Of a stretch of 5,208 bases of DNA, positions 1 to 5,208 are shown in pieces; the stretch's first letter is position 1, and each line of letters begins with the position of its first letter. The stretch comes from Spirochaetota bacterium (GTDB taxonomy: Bacteria > Spirochaetota > UBA12135 > COTS27): assembly GCA_030621685.1 (NCBI GenBank), contig JAUXHF010000153.1, positions 1-5,208 on the forward strand, in the 5' to 3' direction. The position numbers were made by a program, and so were the translations under genes. Below the pieces are notes generated by a model. The model was not told the origin of the DNA. It searched no databases and worked only from the letters and a program-made list of their open reading frames with translations.

Positions 1-411
1 AAACTGCTTTCCACAGCGGTATGGCTGGGCTATGATGACAATCGTTCATTAGGCTATGGCCGAACGGGCGGCGGCGTGGCCGCTCCTGTCTGGATTCGAT
101 TTCAGAAACAAGCCCTGCAAGCCGATGAAGTTCAGGATTTCACGCAACCTGTGGGGATAGTGAAGAAAAGGATATGTCGCCAAGAGGGCACTTTAGCGGG
201 GCCTTATACGCCCCAAAAAGATAGCTACGAAGAATACTTTAAGCTTGATAATGCTCCCGAAAAAATTTGCAGTTATACCGTGAAACGCTTGAAACAAGAA
301 GGCAAATTTGTTGAAAATTTGCTGGACAGGAAAACATCGAGTAAGAAAGACGATAGGCTTAGGAAACTTCAGCAGGCCTCAAAGCTAGAAGAAGATATCG
401 GCGAGAAATAA
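1..411 (+). CDS. mrcA: Penicillin-binding protein 1A family, C-terminal fragment (5' end outside window)
   Basis: This is the last 136 codons of a bifunctional class A penicillin-binding protein, an inner-membrane, periplasm-facing enzyme that polymerises and cross-links peptidoglycan. Frame 1 is open from the first base to the TAA at 409-411. The opening residues (AVWLGYDDNRSLG, then TGGGVAAPVW) match the end of the transpeptidase domain, just after the KTG box, which must lie upstream of the window. The following PVGIV and a D-S-Y-EEYF segment resemble the E. coli PBP1A tail (PPGIV, SREEYF), which is why I prefer PBP1A over PBP1B or PBP1C. The last 45 or so residues are strongly charged (many K, R, E, D) and probably form a disordered tail. 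The GTG at 76 is an internal valine codon, not a start. The gene converges on mutS with a 106-bp gap. The family call is firm; the exact symbol is less so. Confidence -1.
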   Translation, partial: KLLSTAVWLGYDDNRSLGYGRTGGGVAAPVWIRFQKQALQADEVQDFTQPVGIVKKRICRQEGTLAGPYTPQKDSYEEYFKLDNAPEKICSYTVKRLKQEGKFVENLLDRKTSSKKDDRLRKLQQASKLEEDIGEK

Positions 412-429
412 CTAGCCTAGGAACTTACG

Positions 430-516
430 GCATGCTTTAAAGCTTAGAAGCAGTTCTAGCATGCTTTAAAGCTTAGAAGAGGTTCTGGCATGCTTTAAAG
501 CTTAGAAGAGGTTCTT
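430..516. repeat. Tandem array: three 29-bp units between convergent genes
   Basis: Three head-to-tail 29-bp units occupy 430-458, 459-487 and 488-516. The first 21 bases of every unit are identical and begin GCATGCTTTAAAGCTTAGAA; units 2 and 3 differ only at their last base, and unit 1 differs from unit 2 at three positions near its end. Each unit contains the palindromes GCATGC, GCTTTAAAGC and AAGCTT and a small AGAA-4 nt-TTCT hairpin. In unit 1 that hairpin extends to about 7 bp with one bulged T (442-460). The array nearly fills the gap between the PBP stop at 411 and the mutS stop at 518. The 8-mer TAGCCTAG occurs on both sides, at 413-420 and at 519-526 (the latter inside the last mutS codons). 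There are no spacers, so this is not a CRISPR. A role in ending convergent transcription is possible but unproven. Confidence -1.
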
Positions 517-517
517 G

Positions 518-3500
518 TTAGCCTAGCTTTTTATTTTCTAGGCCTTTTAGAATATGCTGGGCTCGGCTTAAAACCTTCTTGGGAAATCCTGCTAACCTAG
601 CTACTTCTATGCCATACGAGCGCTTGCTCTCGCCGGCTATTACCTTTCGCAAGAAGAGAAGAGAGTGAGGCAGCTCTTTTACGGCCATGGTATAGTTTGA
701 AACAGATTTTTCACGGCCTTCTTTGAACGAGGTCATTTCATGATAATGCGTAGCAAAAAGAATACGTGGACGTTTGCTTGGTTCATCGCATAGGTATTCA
801 AGGATGCTCCATGCTAGGGCCAAACCATCATAGGTGCTGGTGCCTCTACCGACCTCGTCCATAATAACTAAACTTTGGTCATTGGCTTCACGGACTATGG
901 TTGCCGCTTCGTTCATTTCTACGAGAAAAGTGGATTGCCCTTTAAAGAGACGATCGGAACTAGAAATTCTAGTGAAGATTCTTTTGAGCACGGGTATGGT
1001 TGCTGCCTGGGCGGGAACAAAACTTCCTAAGTGTGCCATCAAGCAAATAAGCGCGGTTTGCCGAAGGAAGGTGGATTTCCCTGCCATGTTTGGTCCTGTA
1101 AGAATATGGATGAAACTATGCTCTTTTCTCCCGCTGGCTAAAACAAGGTTGTTGGGGATGAAAGCCTCTGCCACATGCTGCTCTACTACGGGATGCCTTG
1201 CTCCTTTCAGTACCAGCGCTTCACTCGCTTCGGCTATTTTTGGTTTAATAAAATTTCGTAACAAGGCCAGCTCGGCGAAGCTAGAAAACACATCGATATA
1301 AGCGGTGAAAGTGGCCATGTCTTTAATAAAACTTAGCACTGAAGCTATCTTCGCTAAGAGGCTTATGAAGAGCTTGCGCTCCACAACAGCAAGCTGCTCT
1401 TCGCTGTTTTTTAAATTTTGTTCAAGCAGGGTAAGCTGGGCGCTGACAAAACGCTGGGAGCCTACTAGGCTTTGACGATGTTTGAAATGCGCTGGCACAT
1501 GAGCTAGGCTTTGTTTGCTCACAACAAAAAATGCTCCAGACTTCTCGCTACGTTTTATTTTCAAGAGGTGCATGCCGGTTTGCTGCCGTTCTTTCTCTAG
1601 CAGCTTTTGTAGTTCTTTGTTGAAATTGCTCTGCACAGCCCGCAGTGAATCTAAGTTTTCATCAAGGCCGCTACGGATAATAACTGGCTGCTCTCCAAAG
1701 CGATGGCCGGGGTTTTCACTTAAGGTCTCCTCAATACTGGATGCAATACCAGCTAGGAACGTAGCGGCGTAATGTAGACTTACATTTAAGCTTAAATTTA
1801 AGTCTACATTTAGGTTTAAATTTAAGCCTTTTTCAGTATGGCTTTCATTTTCTTGCTTCTCTTTTGGCATATTTGTACATTCAGTAAAGACCTTAGCATT
1901 TTGGCTTGTTTTATAATGGCGGGTACACTGAAGAAACTGCTTAAAGCCTTCGTTGGGTAACAGGGCGGCAGGGCTATTTTCTTGTGATTGAGCGGGATGG
2001 CCTTTGTCCTTACTTGTTTGGAAAGTAGCGGCAAAAGAGCTGGCATGGCTGGCCAGTAGGCTTAAAAGATGAGAGCATGCTTTTAGTGATTGAGCAAGCT
2101 TAAGCAGCTGCCGTGGCTCTAGGGTATGCATGGAAAGTTTGGCGGCAAGGCGTTCAAGGTCGGCTATTGTAGTTAGCCAATGGCTGGTATGTTGGCGTAA
2201 TTCTTTCTGGTTAAAAAAAACATCGACTACAGCTAGACGTTGCTGTATAGCCTTTTGGTTGCTTAAAGGACCCAGCAGCATGCGCCGTAGCAATCTTCCG
2301 CCCATGGCTGTTTTGGCGGTATCTAGAGTTTCTAGCAAGGTATAGCGAGAAGTTCTATCTTCACTGTTTTCGAAGATTTCTAAATTAGCAAAAGAGATGA
2401 CATCGATAATGAGCCTATCGTGTAGCCGGTGAATACTGGGTTGTTTGAGGTGGGGAAGACTGCCGCCTAAATTGCCCTCTACATAGACGAGCAGGGCTGC
2501 CATAAGCGGAGAAAAAAGAGCATGCTCATAGAGGCCGCTTGCTTCGGCAGAAAGAATACCGCCGCCTGCTTCTAACGAGGCGTTTGCATAAAAACGCCGC
2601 AGAGCAGGACCAGCCTTGGCATGGCTGAACAGACTGGCTGGCATGGTGTTGACTAATTTCTTGCCATTAAAAGTTTGGAAAAGACGGGCGACCTCTCGCT
2701 CTGGATATCGGGGAGGTAGAACGAGCTCTCTGACATCAAAGAGGCTGAGCCGCTGGCTAAAAGAAGAAAGCGTATCTTCGCCAAAATCAAAAAACTCGCT
2801 ATCTCCGGTGGAGACATCAAACAGGAGAGCTACCCAATGGCGTAGTGTTTTGCTCTGTACTTCATCTTGTAATTGCTCTTGTAATTGCTCTTGTTTTTCT
2901 TCTGCTGCTTGCTCGGGCATATTGTTTGTATCAGCTGTTTTATGGGATTTCTTTGGCTTAGCTGGGTTTAGCTCAAAACTGCTAGCTTTCGAAAAAATGC
3001 CAAGAATATAGTTATTTTCTCGTTCGGCGGTAGAGATTTCCTCCCATGCTGTGCCGGGGCTTAGGATATGTGTAATGCGCCTTTGGATAATAGAGGGCTT
3101 CACAGAAAAGGGCTTTGTTTCTTTGTTTTCAGGTTTTTCTAAAGGCGGCGTATCGTTATTTTCCAATAAGGCTGACTTCAAGCTAGGCGATGTATTTTTA
3201 AGTTTGCCCGCCCGCTGAGTAAGCTGGTTAAGCTGATCGACAATGACGACCTTTTCACCTTGTGCGAGAAGTTTGCTGGCATAGTTTCGTAGCTGATGAT
3301 GAGGCACGCCACACATGGGCACGTGGTTTCGCTGTGTAAGGACAATGCCTAGTATCTTAGCAGCTTTTTTGGCATCATCGTAGAAAAGTTCAAAAAAATC
3401 CCCTAATCTGAAAAAAACAAATTTATTGCTATGCAATTTCTTAATATCAAGATACTGTTTTAGCATGGGGCTAAGTTTTTCGTATGGCTGGCTGGGGAAC

Positions 3501-3556
3501 AAAGTAAGCGGCTCTTCTTCTTTATGCTGTGAGTTATTTTTTGCCTCTGTCATCAT
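518..3556 (-). CDS. mutS: DNA mismatch repair ATPase MutS, enlarged by low-complexity inserts
   Basis: MutS recognises mispaired bases and small loops and, through ATP, recruits MutL. The mismatch-reading motif is F54-F55-E56 (GDFFELF), in an N-terminal domain at about 28-168. The connector is at about 170-295, the core/lever/clamp at about 330-770, and the ATPase at about 780-1000. Walker A is GPNMAGKST (821-829), the signature STFLVEMNE (875-883), Walker B VIMDE (897-901) followed by GRGTST, and the switch histidine is in FATH (934-937). At 1012 residues it exceeds E. coli MutS (853), because of inserts near 112-155, 195-236 and 512-596. The chain ends 24 residues after SYGIEVARLAG, so the usual C-terminal tetramerisation/clamp-binding tail is absent. 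An LTLF motif (17-20) near the N-terminus resembles a clamp-binding site. The usual CEQ of domain I reads VDQ (106-108). Two ATGs stand in tandem at the start with no clear Shine-Dalgarno. All catalytic motifs are intact, so it should be functional. Confidence -1.
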   Translation of the reverse strand: MMTEAKNNSQHKEEEPLTLFPSQPYEKLSPMLKQYLDIKKLHSNKFVFFRLGDFFELFYDDAKKAAKILGIVLTQRNHVPMCGVPHHQLRNYASKLLAQGEKVVIVDQLNQLTQRAGKLKNTSPSLKSALLENNDTPPLEKPENKETKPFSVKPSIIQRRITHILSPGTAWEEISTAERENNYILGIFSKASSFELNPAKPKKSHKTADTNNMPEQAAEEKQEQLQEQLQDEVQSKTLRHWVALLFDVSTGDSEFFDFGEDTLSSFSQRLSLFDVRELVLPPRYPEREVARLFQTFNGKKLVNTMPASLFSHAKAGPALRRFYANASLEAGGGILSAEASGLYEHALFSPLMAALLVYVEGNLGGSLPHLKQPSIHRLHDRLIIDVISFANLEIFENSEDRTSRYTLLETLDTAKTAMGGRLLRRMLLGPLSNQKAIQQRLAVVDVFFNQKELRQHTSHWLTTIADLERLAAKLSMHTLEPRQLLKLAQSLKACSHLLSLLASHASSFAATFQTSKDKGHPAQSQENSPAALLPNEGFKQFLQCTRHYKTSQNAKVFTECTNMPKEKQENESHTEKGLNLNLNVDLNLSLNVSLHYAATFLAGIASSIEETLSENPGHRFGEQPVIIRSGLDENLDSLRAVQSNFNKELQKLLEKERQQTGMHLLKIKRSEKSGAFFVVSKQSLAHVPAHFKHRQSLVGSQRFVSAQLTLLEQNLKNSEEQLAVVERKLFISLLAKIASVLSFIKDMATFTAYIDVFSSFAELALLRNFIKPKIAEASEALVLKGARHPVVEQHVAEAFIPNNLVLASGRKEHSFIHILTGPNMAGKSTFLRQTALICLMAHLGSFVPAQAATIPVLKRIFTRISSSDRLFKGQSTFLVEMNEAATIVREANDQSLVIMDEVGRGTSTYDGLALAWSILEYLCDEPSKRPRILFATHYHEMTSFKEGREKSVSNYTMAVKELPHSLLFLRKVIAGESKRSYGIEVARLAGFPKKVLSRAQHILKGLENKKLG
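1769..1828 (-). repeat. 24-bp in-frame tandem repeat with 40-bp near-palindrome, inside mutS
   Basis: Read on the - strand, 1828-1805 and 1804-1781 are two 24-bp units differing at 3 positions, followed by a decayed partial copy at 1780-1769. They encode the eight-residue repeats GLNLNLNV and DLNLSLNV, then SLHY (residues 577-596). Superimposed on this, 1771-1810 is an inverted repeat of two 20-bp arms centred between 1790 and 1791. Nineteen of the 20 pairs match; only 1783/1798 does not. The core ATTTAAGCTTAAAT (1784-1797) and the outer arms AATGTAGACTTA (1771-1782) and TAAGTCTACATT (1799-1810) are perfect. The repeat lies in a mutS insert with no E. coli counterpart. Confidence -1.
2866..2901 (-). 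repeat. 12-bp tandem repeat in mutS connector insert
   Basis: The unit CTTGTAATTGCT is repeated exactly at 2866-2877 and 2878-2889, with a degenerate third copy (CTTGTTTTTCTT) at 2890-2901. On the - strand it encodes a Gln/Glu-rich segment, EEKQEQLQEQLQ (residues 219-230), inside the low-complexity insert of the MutS connector domain. The 12-bp unit keeps frame, so copy-number change would lengthen or shorten the loop without inactivating the gene. Confidence -1.
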
Positions 3557-3654
3557 AGTTTTGTTTGCGTAAATTTTAATTTTAATATCTTACTACATAA
3601 CGAGTAGAGATTTTTCTACAATTTTTATAATAATTTTCTATAAAGTAAATTTTA
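3557..3654 (-). promoter_or_regulatory. AT-rich spacer between cmoB and mutS, possible weak mutS promoter
   Basis: This 98-bp non-coding gap is far richer in A and T than its flanks. On the - strand a weak candidate promoter is TTGTAG (3621-3616), a 16-bp spacer, then TATGTA (3599-3594); neither hexamer is a close match to consensus. Two short inverted repeats are present: GTAGA/TCTAC with a 6-nt loop (3604-3619) and AGTAAA/TTTACT around one T (3644-3656, overlapping the cmoB stop). Neither is followed by a proper T tract on the - strand, so I see no convincing terminator, and read-through from cmoB into mutS is plausible. The mutS ATG is preceded by an A-rich stretch (CAAACAAAACT) instead of a Shine-Dalgarno. 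Confidence -1.
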
Positions 3655-5019
3655 CTACCCACGATCACGATAAGGGCGGGCGCTTACATACAGGCGTTTG
3701 GGAGGAGGGTAGCCCTCTTGGCTAACAGAGGCAGAGGCCTCTTCTGTGTTGGAGGAAAAACCTTGATTTTGAATATTTCCTTTTGCTAAATTTTTTGCCG
3801 GCGAGCTTTGCAAGCCTTCTCGTAATGAAGGCAGGGGGGCATGTTTTGTTCGTCTTTGTTCAGTTGGATGAAGGTATTCATTATGAAAAACTTTTATATC
3901 TTGAAAGCCTGATCGCTGTAACCAAAGCAGAAGAGCTTCTTGGCTAGGCAGATAATGAAATCCGCGTTTTCCAGTATAGCGGACTCCGGGGTAGAGAATA
4001 TAGGGAAGTTTTTTTTCAGATATGTTTTTCGAAGGATCTTGAGGGGGCGTGGCATCAATTATTTGGCAATCGACAACCAGCAGGCCATTGTTTTTTAGGG
4101 CTTTTTTTGCTAAAGCTAATATGCCTTCAGGGTTTTCATGATGATAAAGAATTCCCAAAAGAAGAAGAATATCAAAACTTTTATGAAAATATTCTAAAGC
4201 TTGGTAGCCAAGCTGCGAGAAGAAAATTTTTTTATCACAGCCGGATGCCTCTGTTCCGGCTCCTGCCTTTGTAGCAGTAGCTACATGCAAGGGTTGGGAT
4301 AAGGGTTGGGGCAAGGGCTGGGGATGGGCGAAGCTGGCATGTATTGCTGGGCTTGTTGCCGAGCTTTCTGGCCAAATAAACATGCCAGCTTGGCGAAGCC
4401 ATGAAAGCAGGGTGAACTGCTTAAAATAAAGGCTTGTGGGTTCAAGCAGCAAAACAGAATCGGCACCTGCTTCAGCTAATCTAAAAGAGAAATACCCGTT
4501 GTTGCCACCAATATCGGCTATGTGCATGCCGTTAAAGGTTTTTCTGTTCAGCCTTTTTTGCAAGTGCTGGTACATGCTTTCCCATTTCAGCTGGCTTTGC
4601 CATTCGCTTTCTATATGGTAAGGGTAGGGCAGGGCTTGGGCTTGGGTTTCTTGGCATGTTGCATGGCTTCTATCTTTTTTTTCAGAGCCTGGGCTTTCTT
4701 TGCTTGCTTGTAAATTGCTAAAAGTAAAAGTAAAAGCATATGGTCCTTTCCGCCAAGGTATAAGCAGTTTTACCAGATGTATAAGCTGGTTTCGAATTTC
4801 ATGAGAACAAGCAGCCGCTATTGTTTTAGAGCCTTGCAGGCTCTTGGCATAGAATTGTGTAAGTTCTTCTAGGCTTGCATGGAACTGGGCAGAGTTGGCT
4901 GAAGATTTTTCGGCTACTTGCTTGAGGTAGCTAGCGATAGCAGAGGCTTCCAAAAACTGGTAAGCCCTGCTTCCTAGGCTTTTAAAAAGCCATGCTTGTA
5001 GTTTGGAATCGATGTTCAT
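3655..5019 (-). CDS. cmoB: tRNA U34 carboxymethyltransferase CmoB, with large inserts
   Basis: CmoB transfers the carboxymethyl group of carboxy-S-adenosyl-methionine (made by CmoA) to 5-hydroxyuridine at tRNA position 34, giving cmo5U, which broadens wobble decoding. Matches to E. coli CmoB run end to end: LIPWRKGP (86-93), IESEWQSQLKW (136-146), the SAM-fold loop IADIGGNNGY (167-176), EPT (193-195), LGILYHH (288-294), YPGVRY (343-348), TEQRRT (386-391) and EGYPPPKR (435-442). Known cofactor contacts K91, W105, K110, Y200 and R315 of E. coli correspond to K91, W140, K145, Y292 and R442. Variants: the loop reads GGNNG rather than GCGSG, D152 is E193, M196 is L288. It has 454 residues against 323 because of low-complexity inserts near 100-133, 220-262 and 398-433. 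The ATG at 5019 puts K91 at the E. coli position, supporting this start; the upstream AAAGG is a poor, closely spaced ribosome site. No cmoA is in the window. Confidence -1.
   Translation of the reverse strand: MNIDSKLQAWLFKSLGSRAYQFLEASAIASYLKQVAEKSSANSAQFHASLEELTQFYAKSLQGSKTIAAACSHEIRNQLIHLVKLLIPWRKGPYAFTFTFSNLQASKESPGSEKKDRSHATCQETQAQALPYPYHIESEWQSQLKWESMYQHLQKRLNRKTFNGMHIADIGGNNGYFSFRLAEAGADSVLLLEPTSLYFKQFTLLSWLRQAGMFIWPESSATSPAIHASFAHPQPLPQPLSQPLHVATATKAGAGTEASGCDKKIFFSQLGYQALEYFHKSFDILLLLGILYHHENPEGILALAKKALKNNGLLVVDCQIIDATPPQDPSKNISEKKLPYILYPGVRYTGKRGFHYLPSQEALLLWLQRSGFQDIKVFHNEYLHPTEQRRTKHAPLPSLREGLQSSPAKNLAKGNIQNQGFSSNTEEASASVSQEGYPPPKRLYVSARPYRDRG
4288..4323 (-). repeat. 12-bp tandem repeat (Pro-Gln-Pro-Leu) in cmoB
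   Basis: Three 12-bp copies on the + strand, CAAGGGTTGGGA (4288-4299), TAAGGGTTGGGG (4300-4311) and CAAGGGCTGGGG (4312-4323), encode PQPLPQPLSQPL (residues 233-244) on the - strand. They sit in an insert between the nucleotide-binding and LYHH parts of CmoB that E. coli lacks. A short hairpin, TGTAGC/GCTACA with a 4-nt loop, lies just beside it at 4270-4285. Confidence -1.
4291..4328 (+). other. G-quadruplex-type motif on + strand, within cmoB
   Basis: Seven runs of three or four G with loops of only 2 to 4 bases lie in 38 bp of the + strand (starting GGGTTGGGATAAGGG). This fits the common G3+ / short-loop quadruplex pattern with runs to spare. Because cmoB is read from the - strand, the G-rich strand is the template and the mRNA is C-rich, so any quadruplex would form in DNA. 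It is created by the 12-bp repeat that overlaps it. Confidence -1.
4622..4646 (+). other. Second G-quadruplex-type motif on + strand, within cmoB
   Basis: Five GGG runs with loops of 2, 2, 3 and 3 bases (starting GGGTAGGGCAGGG) lie on the + strand, again the template strand of cmoB. The - strand encodes AQALPYPY (residues 127-134), in the insert between PWRKGP and ESEW. It meets the canonical four-run pattern with one extra run. Confidence -1.
4719..4736 (-). repeat. 6-bp tandem repeat (TAAAAG)3 in cmoB
   Basis: Three perfect copies of TAAAAG on the + strand encode FTFTFS (residues 96-101) on the - strand. The repeat sits at the start of the first CmoB insert, just after the conserved PWRKGP motif. 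Confidence -1.
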
Positions 5020-5123
5020 AGGCCTTTTTCTCTGCTTAGGTTTGAATTGTTTTGTCTCAAAGTGCAGAAATTCAGTTTTGATAGTAGCCCTGCTTCGAAT
5101 TTAAACAATATCAAGACCGTAAA

Positions 5124-5132
5124 ATTATACCA
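5124..5132 (-). promoter_or_regulatory. cmoB: Extended -10 promoter for cmoB
   Basis: On the - strand TGGTATAAT gives a perfect TATAAT hexamer (5129-5124) preceded by the TGn extension (5132-5130). There is no good -35 hexamer at 16-18 bp, as is common for extended -10 promoters, but an eight-T run lies just upstream. Transcription would begin near 5117, leaving a leader of about 97 nt before the cmoB ATG. Sequence match only; AT-rich DNA can give such matches by chance. Confidence -1.
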
Positions 5133-5192
5133 AGAAAAAAAACTATGGGATAAGAGAAGCCGGCGCTCACAAAAATTTGGGATGTTTTTTTC

Positions 5193-5208
5193 AAAGGAAA
5201 GGGGATGG
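5193..5208 (+). other. Possible ribosome binding site and start codon of a divergent gene running off the window
   Basis: AAAGGA at 5193-5198, continued by AAGGGG, is followed six bases later by an ATG at 5205-5207. This is the best Shine-Dalgarno/ATG pair in the window, but only the start codon and one further base are visible. If real, it begins a + strand gene divergent from cmoB. An open frame on the opposite strand covers the same bases, so the call is tentative. Confidence -1.

Noticed and set aside
76..411. Separate small protein starting at the GTG at 76
   Set aside because: The same frame is open to base 1 and the upstream residues (VWLGYDDNRSLG) are conserved PBP sequence, so this is one truncated gene.
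430..516. Possible CRISPR array (29-bp repeats)
   Set aside because: The units abut with no spacers, and no cas genes are present; it is a plain tandem repeat.
519..549. Possible rho-independent terminator for the PBP gene: GCCTAG (521-526) and CTAGGC (538-543) followed by CTTTTAG
   Set aside because: The stem is only 6 bp with an 11-nt loop and a short broken T tail, and it lies within the mutS coding end; too weak to call.
834..1301. 155-codon + strand open frame opposite mutS
   Set aside because: It lies opposite the conserved MutS ATPase domain and its protein resembles nothing; it is an antisense shadow. The same holds for the + strand frames at 1515-1772, 2130-2345 and 2616-3011.
1419..1439. 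QLTLL (residues 707-711 of MutS) as a clamp-binding motif
   Set aside because: It lies within a helical part of the clamp/lever region aligned to E. coli PELKEYED and is unlikely to be exposed as a linear motif; the N-terminal LTLF is the better candidate.
1822..2046. 74-codon - strand open frame inside mutS in another frame
   Set aside because: It overlaps the low-complexity insert of mutS; no start signal or recognisable motif.
4281..4713. Small open frames within cmoB on both strands
   Set aside because: Low-complexity products from the repeat regions of cmoB; the cmoB frame itself matches a known family throughout.

Overview
The window is an ordinary chromosomal segment of a Gram-negative bacterium. 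It holds the 3' end of a class A penicillin-binding protein gene on the + strand, then mutS (DNA mismatch repair) and cmoB (wobble-uridine modification of tRNA), both on the - strand. CmoB is best known from gammaproteobacteria but also occurs in other diderm groups. Parts of the MutS sequence (GPNMAGKSTFLRQ, a tail ending after the helix-turn-helix) do not point clearly to any one class, so I leave the lineage open. I see no mobile element, phage, CRISPR array, tRNA or rRNA.

Layout: 1-411 is the C-terminus of a PBP1A-like peptidoglycan synthase. 412-517 is a convergent intergenic gap filled by three tandem copies of a 29-bp unit, bracketed by an 8-bp direct repeat (TAGCCTAG). 518-3556 (-) is mutS, 1012 codons, enlarged by low-complexity inserts and lacking the usual C-terminal oligomerisation/clamp-binding tail. 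3557-3654 is an AT-rich spacer. 3655-5019 (-) is cmoB, 454 codons against about 323 in E. coli. 5020-5208 is the region upstream of cmoB. It has a good extended -10 promoter on the - strand and, at the very edge, a possible ribosome binding site and ATG for a divergent + strand gene.

cmoB and mutS lie in the same direction with a 98-bp gap and may be co-transcribed, but nothing in their known functions links them; the PBP gene converges on them. The most notable signals are structural. Both - strand genes carry in-frame tandem repeats (6, 12 or 24 bp) in loops where the E. coli proteins are shorter. One of these in mutS forms a 40-bp near-perfect palindrome. Two in cmoB create G-quadruplex-type motifs on the + (template) strand. 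MutS also has a clamp-binding-like LTLF motif near its N-terminus while missing the C-terminal region that normally carries one. No new multi-gene system is evident.
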